NCBI GenBank assembly: GCA_024330185.1
Contig: JANDLV010000033.1
Location: 1 to 45,621, forward strand
DNA length: 45,621 bases
Direction: 5' to 3'
From: Candidatus Siliceabacter maunaloa
Lineage (GTDB): Bacteria > Actinomycetota > Thermoleophilia > Solirubrobacterales > Solirubrobacteraceae
Below are positions 1 through 8,547 of this stretch, piece by piece (the stretch's first letter is position 1; each line of letters starts with the position of its first letter). Both the position numbers and the translations under genes were made by a program. A model generated the notes under the pieces. The model had not been told where the DNA came from and did no database searches. It saw only the letters and a program-made list of their open reading frames with translations.

Positions 1-1193
1 GTAGCGAAACCCGTCTTCGGCAGCCAACCGCTCACGCAGGTGGGTGGCCGCCGCCCGTCTGTGCCATCGTCGCCGGTGTCGCCCTCGCCGGGGCCGGTGG
101 TGGGCTCGTCGTCGCTGGTGTCGCCCTCACCGGGGCCGGTGGTGGGGTCGTCGCCGGTGGGGTCGTCGTCGACGGGCACCTGGACGGCGACCGCGCACTC
201 GGACGCCGTGATGGTGTTGCTGTCCAGGGTGACCGCGCCGTTGCGTGCCAGCAGCCTGCCGTCCACCGTCGCGCCGGTGGTCGCCGTGATCGATGTCAGA
301 GCCAGGATGTTGCCCGCGAAGCTGGAGTTCGTCCCGAGGGTCGCGGAGCTGCCGATCTGCCAGAAGACGTTGCACGCCTGGGCGCCGTTGATGAGGACCA
401 CCCGACTGGCGGAAGCCGTGGTCAACGTCGATGCGGTCTGGAAGATGAAGACGGCATCGGGGTCTCCCTGGGCGTCGAGCGTGAGGGCTCCCGTTATCCC
501 GAAGGTGCCCGAGGCGGAGTCGTAGACGCCGGTCGTCAGGGTCTGCCCGCCGAGCTCCGTCGCCACCCGCTCGGTCGAGATCCGCCCAGCGGCGTCGTCG
601 TACGCCCTGGTCAGGTCGGCTTGGGCCTGCGCCGCGACAGCGTCGCATCTGTGGATCGTCTCGTTGATGACGGTTCCCGGCGGAAATCCGGTCACGTCGC
701 ATGCTGGATCGACCCCCGGAGCGACCCCCACGTCTCCACTGATCACGCTCGGGCCGGTGTTGGTGACAGTGGAGCCACCCAGGACCGCGAAGCTCTCGGC
801 CGTTTCGAGGAGCACCGGGGACTGCGCCGCCTGGGCGCCGATCGCGCGCGGGGCATCGGCGGCGTTGAGCTGCGTGGTACCGGTGTCCGTGGACCCGCTC
901 TCGCTGGGCGTGAGGTTACTGATGCTGGGTTCCGGGTCGGGGCTGGTGGGGTCCGGGTCGGGGCTGGGTTCCGGGTCGGTGGTGGTGGGCTCGGGCTCGG
1001 TGGTGGTGGGCTCGGGCTCGGTGGTGCCCGGCTCGGGCGGCTCGTCGCCGGGGTCGGAGCGACCCTCCTCAGCCTGCTGTGCAGGTGCAACCTCGGTCTG
1101 CTGTGCGGGCGCAGCGATAGGGTGCGAAACGACGACACCCAGTGCGAGCACGAAGGCGATGAGTGCCACCAGCCTCTTCGAGGTTGTGTGCAT
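1..1193 (-). CDS. LPXTG-anchored ice-binding-like (DUF3494) surface protein, C-terminus outside window
   Basis: 397 codons are visible, reading out through the left edge. Residues 1-30 form a signal peptide (basic start, hydrophobic core, ending near APAQQ). Residues 45-95 are a Pro/Glu/Thr linker with repeated TEPEPTT units. Residues 125-335 match the DUF3494 ice-binding-like fold: the opening ESFAVLGGSTVTNTG, then ISGDVGVAPG, DAVFIFQTAS and a closing TLDSNTITASEC are typical. A second acidic linker with two copies of DDxPTTGPGEGDT leads to LPKTG at residues 391-395, the sortase signal; the membrane segment and basic tail should lie outside the window. The family includes antifreeze proteins and adhesins, so ice binding is only one possibility. 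ATG 1193 is preceded by an in-frame stop; GTG two codons upstream is an alternative. No sortase gene is in the window. Confidence 0.88.
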   Translation of the reverse strand, partial: MHTTSKRLVALIAFVLALGVVVSHPIAAPAQQTEVAPAQQAEEGRSDPGDEPPEPGTTEPEPTTTEPEPTTTDPEPSPDPDPTSPDPEPSISNLTPSESGSTDTGTTQLNAADAPRAIGAQAAQSPVLLETAESFAVLGGSTVTNTGPSVISGDVGVAPGVDPACDVTGFPPGTVINETIHRCDAVAAQAQADLTRAYDDAAGRISTERVATELGGQTLTTGVYDSASGTFGITGALTLDAQGDPDAVFIFQTASTLTTASASRVVLINGAQACNVFWQIGSSATLGTNSSFAGNILALTSITATTGATVDGRLLARNGAVTLDSNTITASECAVAVQVPVDDDPTGDDPTTGPGEGDTSDDEPTTGPGEGDTGDDGTDGRRPPTCVSGWLPKTGFA

Positions 1194-1340
1194 GGTCACT
1201 GCGTGGGCCTGGGCCCCCGAACGCGCGCTTCACCGCTTGCCTTCTTTCTTGCCCTTGGCGGAGCCTGTCGGCTCGAGGGGCTGCTGTGACGGGATGAGGA
1301 GCGCGGACGGTCAGGCGTGTACGACCGGTTTGGCGCTAGA

Positions 1341-1350
1341 CGTTATATAT
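1341..1350 (-). promoter_or_regulatory. AT-rich promoter candidate for the surface protein
   Basis: On the minus strand this patch reads ATATATAACG, the only strongly AT-rich decamer between the LuxR-type gene and the DUF3494 gene. It could supply a TATAAC-like -10 element, implying a 5' leader of about 140 bases. No convincing -35 hexamer is visible, so this is inference from base composition. Confidence 0.3.
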
Positions 1351-1400
1351 CGGAACTCCGCCCGAGAAGCACAATCCCCCGAACGTGTGAGCTTCGCGTG

Positions 1401-1447
1401 TAGCCCTCGAAAGCCTCGAAAGGGCTATGTAGCCGTGGGCAAGCCCT
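1401..1447. promoter_or_regulatory. Three alternating AGGGCT elements (hairpin or operator)
   Basis: AGCCCT lies at 1402-1407, its reverse complement AGGGCT at 1421-1426, and AGCCCT again at 1442-1447, spaced about two helical turns apart. The first two extend to 7-bp arms (TAGCCCT/AGGGCTA) able to form a hairpin. The block sits immediately after the LuxR-type stop codon and before the DUF3494 gene. It could be a terminator of the regulator or binding sites controlling the surface protein; nothing in the sequence decides between these. Confidence 0.35.
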
Positions 1448-2131
1448 ACGTATCCCAGGTGATCTGCCCCGTCACCAACGCGATCGCCACGGCGTGCGCA
1501 CGCGTGTGCGAGCCGAGCTTGCCCATCGCATTGTGGACGTGAGACTTGATCGTCTCGGGAGACAGGAACAGGCGCTCGGCGATCTCGCCGCTCCGCAGGC
1601 CGGAGGCGACCAGCGTCATGACCTCGCGCTCGCGCTCGGTGAGCTGTGGTCGACCGCCGACCTTCGCCGCGACCGCCGTCCACGCCGCCTCCGGGCCAAG
1701 GCGCTTCCGGTGTGCTCGGTGGAGGCCGTGTCGGGCGGGATGAAGAGCGACAGGTGGCGTGCGGGCAGCACGTTGGCTGTCGCGCTGAACTCGACGGGCA
1801 CCGGTCCGCGGTCCGCGACGTACAACTCATACCAGCCCTCCGCCGCGCCACTGGTCAGGAATGCCTCCCATTGCTCCTCGAGCCTCTTTCGCTCGCTCGG
1901 AGGCGTGAAGTCGTCCATCGTGCGCCACGGAACCTCCTCTCGAGCGACTCCCAACAGGTCACAGGCAGGGGCATTCCCGGTCACCCAGCGCCGCTGGTCG
2001 TCGGCCAGCAACATGGGATGCCGTGATGCCTCGAACGCCGCTCGCAGACGCACCACCGCCTGCGGACCGAACCTGCTGTCGGCAAAGGCCTGCCCGTCCA
2101 CCGCGTCGTAGGGCTGGTCAGGAGAACCCAA
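1446..2131 (-). pseudogene. PAS-LuxR transcriptional regulator with a frameshift
   Basis: The 5' part encodes a PAS sensor domain (RLRAAFEASRHPMLLADDQ, then PACDLLGVAREEV) and the 3' part a LuxR-type helix-turn-helix (LTEREREV, SGEIAERLFLSPETIKSHV, then a stop at 1446). The two are in different frames. The shift lies near 1685-1705, between TEHTGSALA and GPEAAWTAVAAK, and one missing base would restore a single protein of about 228 residues. The start is set at TTG 2131, which has AAGGA eight bases upstream; a later GTG is possible. The order PAS then HTH is normal for one-component regulators. It may control the neighbouring LPXTG gene. Whether the frameshift is real or a base-calling error cannot be told here. 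Confidence 0.75.
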
Positions 2132-2458
2132 GACGGATTTCCTTGGCCCGGAGCACGAGGCGCTCGACGAGCAGGCTGCTGCGGCGCACCGTCTCGGCGT
2201 ACGGCGCCGCGGCGTCGCGTGGCGCACGGGCGTCGCAGCGCGGGCGGCGCAGGGAGGGCGTGCGTCTGTGGATCAGCTCGCGCACGCGATCCTGCTGCCC
2301 GAACCAGCTGCGGGCCATGCGCGCCACCTGCTCATCGTCGGTGGCCGACGCTCGGCCGGCCTCGATCCAGGCCCAGCGGAAGCACAGGCCGGCGCCCAGG
2401 TAGGCCACGCTGGCCGCGTGGTGCGCGCGGGGGCCAGGCGCCGGCGGACCAGGCGCAT
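2118..2458 (-). pseudogene. Small hypothetical protein, apparently frameshifted
   Basis: No recognised family. The convincing part, in the frame ending at 2118, contains VAYLGAGLCFRWAWIEAG, then DDEQVARMARSWFG, and a basic C-terminus. A plausible N-terminus (MRLVRRRLAPAR, ATG 2458) lies in another frame, and one missing base near 2420 would join them into about 113 residues. The 3' end overlaps the proposed TTG start of the PAS-LuxR gene by 14 bases, which suggests translational coupling. An alternative without a frameshift is a GTG start at VAYLG, but that has no ribosome binding site. It could be an independent gene or part of the regulator. Confidence 0.4.
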
Positions 2459-2590
2459 GGCCAGGCCGCCCGGGCGGCGGTAGCGGACCTTGGCCAGGCG
2501 CCCGGGCCGCGGGCGCCGCCGTCGGGCAGCCACCTGACGGCCGACTGCACCCGCGCGGCGCGGGTACCGTGGCCACATGGAGGATCTGCC

Positions 2591-2803
2591 GTGGACCCCG
2601 AGGAGTTCGAGCGGATCGCACACGAGCTCGAGCGGCTGACCTCCACCCGCGACGTCGGCGTGCTGCTGTATCGCCTCGCGGCGCTGGGCGGGGTCGCCGA
2701 GGCTCAGGTGGCGCGCGCGGCGCTGGGGCACCTGCCCGACGAGCTGGTGGCCGGTGAGCTGCAGCGCGAGATCGCGCGGCGCCTGCGCCGGGGGCTGGAG
2801 TGA
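2591..2803 (+). CDS. Hypothetical 70-residue protein coupled to MBL hydrolase
   Basis: A short, probably all-helical, charged protein with no recognised motif. The GTG start has a clean GGAGG seven bases upstream, which decides against longer in-frame extensions. Its TGA overlaps the next gene's GTG by four bases (GTGA), so the two are translationally coupled. The region from about 2459 to 2590 upstream holds no other gene I can support. Function unknown; co-expression with the hydrolase is the only clue. Confidence 0.72.
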   Translation: MDPEEFERIAHELERLTSTRDVGVLLYRLAALGGVAEAQVARAALGHLPDELVAGELQREIARRLRRGLE

Positions 2804-3597
2804 GCGACCCGCACACGGCCAGTGGCGCCCCCGGGGCCCGTGACGTGCTCGCGGCCTGCGAAGTCGCGGTGGTCCGGGCCGACAACCCCGGCCCGTTCAC
2901 GCTGACCGGGACCAACACCTGGGTCGTCGGTCGCGGCCCGTGCTGGGTGATCGACCCGGGGCCGGCGCTCGCCGGGCACCTCGACGCGGTCGTCGCGGAG
3001 GTGGGCCGTCGCGGTGGCGCGGGCGGCCTGGTGCTCACCCACGGCCACCACGACCACGCCGAGGGGGTCCCGGCGCTGGCGGGGCGTGTGGACGCGCCGA
3101 TCGTCGCGGTGGGCGACGGGGGGCGTGTGGGGCCGCTGGTCGCCGTGGCCACGCCCGGGCACACGCCCGACCACCTGGCCTACGTCCGCGGTGACGTGGT
3201 GTTCACGGGCGACAGCGTGCTGGGGGAGGGCAGCGCGTTCCTGGCTCCCGATCCGGGCGCCCTGCGCGGATACCTCGCGGCGCTGGAGCGCCTGCGCGCG
3301 CTGGAGCCGGCCCTGCTCTGCCCCGGCCACGGCCCGGTCGTGACCGACCCCGACGCCCACCTGGCCGGCTACCTGGCCCACCGCCACGCACGTGAGGGCG
3401 CGCTGGTAGCTGCCCTCGAGCGCGGCCTGCGCGGGATCGACGAGCTGCTGGACGCCGCCTGGGCAGAGGTCCCCGCTGTCCTGCGTCCCGTCGCCGCGAT
3501 CACGATGGCCGCACACCTGGACAAGCTCGAAGAGGACGGACGCCTGCCCCCGGGGGTCGAGCGCCCGCGCTGGCCGCCGCCGGGCGGTCCGGGGTAG
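2800..3597 (+). CDS. Metallo-beta-lactamase-fold hydrolase (LACTB2/glyoxalase-II-like)
   Basis: The signature HxHxDH is at residues 81-86 (THGHHDHAEG), with further metal-ligand regions at TPGHTPDH, FTGDSVLG and LCPGHGPVV. The N-terminal PFTLTGTNTWVVG is characteristic of the LACTB2-like branch, soluble binuclear zinc hydrolases that include endoribonucleases and thioesterase-like enzymes, so the substrate stays open. The C-terminal helical region (AAHLDKLEEDGRL) also fits that branch. 265 residues is a normal length. The GTG start overlaps the upstream 70-residue gene by four bases. It ends convergently, 21 bases from the dehydrogenase gene. Confidence 0.9.
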   Translation: MSDPHTASGAPGARDVLAACEVAVVRADNPGPFTLTGTNTWVVGRGPCWVIDPGPALAGHLDAVVAEVGRRGGAGGLVLTHGHHDHAEGVPALAGRVDAPIVAVGDGGRVGPLVAVATPGHTPDHLAYVRGDVVFTGDSVLGEGSAFLAPDPGALRGYLAALERLRALEPALLCPGHGPVVTDPDAHLAGYLAHRHAREGALVAALERGLRGIDELLDAAWAEVPAVLRPVAAITMAAHLDKLEEDGRLPPGVERPRWPPPGGPG

Positions 3598-3618
3598 GCG
3601 AATCAGCCGGCCGCTCGC

Positions 3619-4668
3619 TCATGACACGCGCAGGCGCTCGTGCGCGAGCGCCCGGGCCGCTGCCAGCGGCGTGGTGCCCGCGGCGTCGGCGTCGGCGAAG
3701 ACCCGGCGCAGGGTGTGGCCGATCGTCGCGAGCCGTTCGCGGGCGCGCGCCGGGTCGTAGGCGCCGTCGAGCTCGACGCTGATGTTGATGATGCCGCCGG
3801 CGTTGCAGACGAAGTCGGGCGCCCACAGGACCCCGCGGTCTGCGAGAACCTCGGCGACGCTCCCGTCGGCGAGCTGGTTGTTGGCCGCCCCGGCGATGAT
3901 CCGAGCGCCTGCGCGGGCGGCGGTCTCGTGGTCGAGCCCGCCGCCCAGGGCGCAGGGCGCGTAGACGTCCACCTCGGCCTCGAGTGCCTGGGCCGGGGTG
4001 ACCCACCGGGCGCCGAGCCCCTCCGCGGCCGCGCGGCGCGCCGGGTCGATGTCGGCGGCCAGCAGGTGGGCGCCCGCCTGCGCGCACCCGGCGGCCAGCG
4101 CGACGCCGACGCTGCCCAGGCCGGCGATGGCCACCGTGCGTCCGGCCAGGTCGCCGCTGCCCGTGGCGCGCTCGAGGCTGACCTCGATGGCCTCCTGCAC
4201 CCCCAGCGCCGTCCAGGGGCTCGGGTCGCCCGAGCCTCCGCGGCGCACGTCCAGGCCGCTGACGTGACGCGTGCGCCCGGCGATCGTCTGCATGTCCTCC
4301 TCAGCCGTGCCGACGTCCTCGGCGGTCACGTAGGCGCCCTCGAGGGCCTGCACCGTGTCGCCGAAGTCCTCGAGCGCCGCCGTACGCAGCGGCCCGGTGG
4401 GCGGGAGGCTTCCGGCCGGAAGCACGATCACCCCCTTGCCGCCGCCCATCGGCAGGTCTGCGGCCGCTGCCTTGAAGGTCATCGCGCCCGAGAGGCGCAG
4501 CACGTCGCGGACGGCGGCGCGCGTGTCGTCGTAGGGCCACATGCGACAGCCGCCCAGCGCCGGCCCGCGCACCGTCGAGTGCACCGCGACCAGCGTGAAG
4601 AGCCCCGACCGCGCACCCCGGCGGACCAGCAGCGTCTCGTGATCGAGGGAGGCCAGGTAACGCTCGAT
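3619..4668 (-). CDS. Leucine-dehydrogenase-like amino acid dehydrogenase, non-canonical ATC start
   Basis: NAD-dependent oxidative deamination of a branched-chain or related amino acid is likely. The catalytic-lysine region reads TFKAAAADLPMGGGKGV, and the Rossmann motif GLGSVGVALA follows about residue 175. GPALGGCRMWPYDD is typical of leucine and phenylalanine dehydrogenases. Homology clearly continues upstream of the first canonical start (GTG 4584) through SLDHETLLVRRGARSGLFTL, but an in-frame TAG stands at 4678-4680 and no ATG, GTG or TTG lies between. ATC 4668 places the N-terminus (ERYLASLDHE) where the family begins and lies six bases after TAGATC, resembling a leaderless promoter. 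It follows the sigma-factor gene. Confidence 0.82.
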   Translation of the reverse strand: MERYLASLDHETLLVRRGARSGLFTLVAVHSTVRGPALGGCRMWPYDDTRAAVRDVLRLSGAMTFKAAAADLPMGGGKGVIVLPAGSLPPTGPLRTAALEDFGDTVQALEGAYVTAEDVGTAEEDMQTIAGRTRHVSGLDVRRGGSGDPSPWTALGVQEAIEVSLERATGSGDLAGRTVAIAGLGSVGVALAAGCAQAGAHLLAADIDPARRAAAEGLGARWVTPAQALEAEVDVYAPCALGGGLDHETAARAGARIIAGAANNQLADGSVAEVLADRGVLWAPDFVCNAGGIINISVELDGAYDPARARERLATIGHTLRRVFADADAAGTTPLAAARALAHERLRVS

Positions 4669-4706
4669 GGCGGCGATCTACCCGCGGCCCGCTCGAGGAG
4701 CGCGTG

Positions 4707-6224
4707 CTACTTGGTGCCGCGGGGGCGGCGCTCGGGCTCGCCGTCGGGATCGTTGCCCGCGGCTTGGCCCTCGGCGCCCGAAGGCTCGTCGGCGGCCTGC
4801 TCGGCAGCGGCCGGGCCGTCGTCCGACTGCCTGGTCCTGGGCTCGGTGGTACGGCGTACGTTGTCGAGCAGGCCGTTCACGGCCCTCTCGGGTACGTCCA
4901 GCAGGCGCTCGCCGCGGCGTGTGGTCTCCCGCACGGCGCTCTCTGCGCTCCCCTCCTGGCTGCCGTCCGATGAGCCGCCTGAGGAGCCATCGCCGGAGCC
5001 GCCACCGTCGGGGGCCTGGGCGAGCTGCTGCTCAGGCGCCGTCGCGCCGTCGCCGGCGCCGTCGGGCTCCTTCTCGCGCTCGGGCTCCTTCCCCCGCACG
5101 GGCTCCTCCTCCACCACATCCTCGCGCTCGGCCTTCTCGCGCCCCTCGTCGGCCTCCGCCGCGCGCGCGACGGTGTCGGGGGTCGGCGCGCCGGCCACGG
5201 GCGCCACGACCGGGGGCGGGGCCGCGGCGCGCTGGGGGGTCGGGGCGGCCGGGGAGGCGATGCGCTCCTCGACCGCGATCGCGCCGCCGGTCGCCACCGC
5301 TGCCGCCCCCAGCACAGCGGCGACCTTCGTGGTGGTGGCACCGACGGCGAGCGCGCTCGAGCCGGTGGTCACCGCACCGCCGCCGGCGCCCGCGAACAGC
5401 GCGCCCGAGCCTGCCCCGCCGAGGCCCAGCGCCTGGGCCAGGCCGGCCAGCAGCCCGGGGGAGGCGGGGCCCAGCGCGGCGATGCCTGTTGAGGTGCCCT
5501 TCAGGGCCACGCGGTAGGCGCGGCAGCCGTTGCACTCGCGCAGGTGGCGCCGGGCGCGCCCGCTGGAGCGCACGCCACGATCGTGGCTGGAGGCCAGGTC
5601 GGCGCAGATCTCCTGGCAGTCGGCGTCGCGCGCCTCGCCCGTCTCGGCCAGGCCCATGCGCGCGCGCACCAGCAGAGACTTGACCGCTGGGATGGTGACG
5701 CCCAGAGCGGCGCCCAGCTCCGTGTAGGTCATGCCGTCCATCTCGCGCATGAGCAGCGCCGAGCGCTGCTGCTGGGGCAGGGCGCGGATGTCGGTGACCA
5801 GGCGGCGCAGATCCTCGCGCTGCTGGGCGGCCACCATGGGCTCGGGCGCGTCGGAGGGGGAGTCCTCGCTGGCCTCCACGGGTACAGGCGCCGGTCGGCG
5901 CATCTGGTCGATGCAGCGGTTGTGGGCCACCCGGTACAGCCAGGCGCGCAGGGTGATCGGGCGTGCATCGGCGCGTAGAGCGTTGTAGGCGCGCAGGAAG
6001 ACGTCCTGCAGGGCGTCCTCGGCGTCCTGCGGGCTTCCGCCCAGCATCTGGCGGGCGTAGGCGAACAGGCGGGCCTTGTAGCGGTCGTGGATGACCTGGA
6101 AGGCGGCCTCCTGCCCCTGGCGGAAGGCGGCGACGAGTTGCTCGTCCGAGCGCAGGCGCAGCAACGTGGCCGCGACCGTGATCCGGCTGGATCCTGCTGT
6201 GGCTGGTGCTGCCGAGGTCGACAC
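4707..6224 (-). CDS. ECF sigma factor with fused zinc-finger anti-sigma-like region and long acidic tail
   Basis: 505 residues, against roughly 180-200 for a simple ECF sigma factor. Residues 30-105 form region 2 (DAEDALQDVFLRAYNAL, AWLYRVAHNRCIDQM). Residues 135-190 form region 4 (LPQQQRSALLMREMDGMTYTELG, IPAVKSLLVRARMGL; given in parts). Residues 200-235 hold a zinc-binding HxxxCxxC (HLRECNGC) with an earlier DCQEIC, as in anti-sigma ZAS domains. A Gly/Ala-rich hydrophobic stretch at about 255-325 includes a possible membrane segment (VAAVLGAAAVATGGAIAV). The rest is a Glu/Pro/Ser-rich tail. Sigma and its regulator thus appear fused, as described for some actinobacterial ECF groups. The GTG start has GGAAAGGGAA upstream. 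Confidence 0.88.
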   Translation of the reverse strand: MSTSAAPATAGSSRITVAATLLRLRSDEQLVAAFRQGQEAAFQVIHDRYKARLFAYARQMLGGSPQDAEDALQDVFLRAYNALRADARPITLRAWLYRVAHNRCIDQMRRPAPVPVEASEDSPSDAPEPMVAAQQREDLRRLVTDIRALPQQQRSALLMREMDGMTYTELGAALGVTIPAVKSLLVRARMGLAETGEARDADCQEICADLASSHDRGVRSSGRARRHLRECNGCRAYRVALKGTSTGIAALGPASPGLLAGLAQALGLGGAGSGALFAGAGGGAVTTGSSALAVGATTTKVAAVLGAAAVATGGAIAVEERIASPAAPTPQRAAAPPPVVAPVAGAPTPDTVARAAEADEGREKAEREDVVEEEPVRGKEPEREKEPDGAGDGATAPEQQLAQAPDGGGSGDGSSGGSSDGSQEGSAESAVRETTRRGERLLDVPERAVNGLLDNVRRTTEPRTRQSDDGPAAAEQAADEPSGAEGQAAGNDPDGEPERRPRGTK

Positions 6225-6310
6225 GAACTTCCCTTTCCTATGACGCTGACTCTAACCTCGTCACGCGACAGAAGTTGCGAGGCGCCGTGCAGGGCCTACC
6301 CGGTGGGACG

Positions 6311-6316
6311 TATGCT
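6311..6316 (+). promoter_or_regulatory. Leaderless -10 element TATGCT
   Basis: TATGCT is followed by seven bases and then GTG 6324, with no Shine-Dalgarno sequence. The same geometry recurs before many genes in this window. Confidence 0.5.
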
Positions 6317-6323
6317 CACCGCC

Positions 6324-6731
6324 GTGAAGCTTCTCGTCCTCACTCCCGAGCCGCTGAGCGCCGAGCTACTGCGCCGCGAGTTGGGTGACGAGGTGCGCGA
6401 CGCCGAGGTGCGCGTGGTCGCCCCCGCGCTCAACAGCTCCCCGATTGCCTTCTGGATGTCGGACTCCGACGAGGCTATCGCCGAGGCCCATCACGCCGCG
6501 CAGGGCACGGGCGATGCGGCGCGCGAGGCCGGCGCCGACAGCGCGTCGACGACAACGGGGGAGAGCGAGCCGCTCGTCGCCCTCCAGGATGCGCTCGCCA
6601 CCTTCCCCGCCGACCGTGTCGCGATCTTCGTGCACCCCGACGACGACCAGCGCTACCGCGAGGACGATGTCTGCGCCTCGGCACAGGAGCGCTTCGGCGT
6701 GACGGTCACGCGGCACGCGCTGTCGGCCTGA
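6324..6731 (+). CDS. Hypothetical cytosolic protein
   Basis: 135 residues beginning [19 protein letters not shown], containing [18 protein letters not shown], then [19 protein letters not shown]. The alternating hydrophobic strands and the FVHPDDD end suggest a small alpha/beta domain resembling universal-stress or Rossmann-like folds. I recall similar uncharacterised proteins in Thermoleophilia but no function. The start is GTG 6324, chosen for the leaderless spacing; ATG 6312 would add four residues. Divergent from the sigma-factor gene. Confidence 0.72.
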   Translation: MKLLVLTPEPLSAELLRRELGDEVRDAEVRVVAPALNSSPIAFWMSDSDEAIAEAHHAAQGTGDAAREAGADSASTTTGESEPLVALQDALATFPADRVAIFVHPDDDQRYREDDVCASAQERFGVTVTRHALSA

Positions 6732-6791
6732 CCCCGGGCCGGGAGGTCGAAGCGCACGATCTGACAGACCGGTATCCGCCACCGCGGCGGG

Positions 6792-6797
6792 TAGGGT
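6792..6797 (+). promoter_or_regulatory. Leaderless -10 element TAGGGT
   Basis: TAGGGT, seven bases, then ATG 6805 of the rubredoxin gene; no Shine-Dalgarno sequence. Confidence 0.55.
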
Positions 6798-6804
6798 CCC
6801 GTGC

Positions 6805-6990
6805 ATGAGCACCGAGATCGAGGCCGCACAGCGCTGGATCTGCGAGTCATGCGGATTCATCTACGACCCCGAGGAGGGCGACGAGGACGGCGGCATCCCG
6901 CCCGGCACGCCCTTCCAGGAGATCCCCGACACCTGGTTCTGTCCCGTGTGCGGCGCCCGCAAGCAGGACTTCGTGCCCTACGAGGACTGA
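6805..6990 (+). CDS. Rubredoxin
   Basis: A 61-residue one-iron electron-transfer protein. The two iron-binding knuckles are [10 protein letters not shown] at residues 14-23 and [11 protein letters not shown] at 47-57, giving four cysteine ligands. [18 protein letters not shown] between them is diagnostic for rubredoxins. Its redox partner is not evident; the neighbours are a hypothetical protein and a spermidine-synthase-like protein. The start follows from the leaderless spacing to TAGGGT. Confidence 0.95.
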   Translation: MSTEIEAAQRWICESCGFIYDPEEGDEDGGIPPGTPFQEIPDTWFCPVCGARKQDFVPYED

Positions 6991-7032
6991 GAGTGCGCTA
7001 GATCTGGCGCGCGGTGGGCGGGGCCCACTCCT

Positions 7033-7038
7033 TAGGCT
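7033..7038 (+). promoter_or_regulatory. Leaderless -10 element TAGGCT
   Basis: TAGGCT, seven bases, then GTG 7046. No ribosome binding site is visible. Confidence 0.55.
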
Positions 7039-7045
7039 CACCGGC

Positions 7046-8547
7046 GTGCGGCGCCTGCCCGAACCGAAGCTCGAGCTGACGGTCTTCGTGGTGGGCACGG
7101 GGTCGCTGGGTGCCGAGATCGCCGTGGCCCGCCTGATGGCTCCCTACTTCGGGGACTCGACGCTGATCTGGGCCAACATCATCGGTGTCGTGCTGCTCGC
7201 CCTGTCGCTGGGCTACTGGCTCGGAGGCCGTCTGGCCGACCGCAACCCCACCTCGCAGGGCATGTACACGCTGGTCCTGGTCGCGGCCGTCCTGCTGGCG
7301 GCGATCCCCTTCGTCGCCGACCCCATCCTCGGGGTTGCCGTCGGCGCGCTGGACTCGGTGGAGGCCGGGGCCTTCGTCGGCTCGCTACTCGGCGTGCTGG
7401 CCCTCATCGCGGTGCCCGTGATCCTGCTGGGTGCGATCGCGCCTTACGCCGTGCGCCTGGGCGTGGAGCGGGTGGAGGAGGCCGGCGGCGTGTCGGGGCG
7501 CCTGTACGCGCTGTCGACCATCGGCTCGCTGACGGGCAACTTCCTGTCCTCGCTGGTGCTCATCCCCTTCGTCGGCACCACCCGTGCCTTCCTCTTCTTC
7601 GCCTTCATCATCGCCCTGATCGGCGTGTGGGGGCTGGCCCGCGCGCGCTATGCGCTGGCTCCCGCCGCCTTCATCCTGCTGGCCGCCATCCCGGTGGGCA
7701 CGGTCAAGGCCGCCACGCCCGACGGCGCCGAGGTCATCTGGGAGTCACAGACGACCTACCAGTACGCGCGGGTGATCGAGTTCGACGGCCGGGAGCGCTG
7801 GCTGGAGCTCAACGAGGGCCAGGCCATCCACTCGATCTACGAGCCCGAGACGGTGCTCACCGACAACATCTGGGACGAGTACCTGGTGGCGCCCTTCGCG
7901 GTGCTCGAGCGCCCGCCCGCGAACATCGCCATCCTGGGCAACGGGGCGGGCACCACCTCGCGCGCCTACGAGAAGCTCTTCCCACAGACACGCATCGACG
8001 GGGTGGAGATCGACGGTGAGCTCAGCGAGGTGGGGCGCGAGCTGTTCGACATGACCAACCCGCGGCTGACCGTGCACACGGCCGATGCGCGGCCGTGGCT
8101 GGAGTCGACCCGGGAGCGCTACGACGCGATCCTCGTCGACGCCTACCGCCAGCCCTACATCCCCTTCTACATGACCACGGTGGAGTTCTTCGATCTGGTT
8201 CGGGAGAAGCTCAACCCGGGCGGCGTGGTCATGGTCAACGTCGGCCACCCCGAGGGCAACGACGACCTGGAGACCGTGCTGGGTCGCACCATGGCCGAGG
8301 TGTTCCCCACCGTCATGCGCGACCCCGCGCAGGACACCAACACGCTGCTCGTGGGCACGACCGACCGCGGCGCGGGCCCGGCGCGGCTGCGCGCGGCGAT
8401 CCCCTCGCTACCGCAGGAGATCCAGCCGCGCGCCCGCGAGGCTGCCGCGCGGCTGGCGCCGCGCCTGCCCGGGGGCGAGGTCTACACCGACGACCGCGCC
8501 CCCGTCGAGTGGCTCATCGACTCGAGCATCCTCGACGTCGCCACCGG

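Noticed and set aside
3640-5517. A 625-codon plus-strand frame opposite the dehydrogenase and sigma-factor genes
   Set aside because: Residue composition is typical of an antisense GC shadow, and both minus-strand genes carry intact family motifs.
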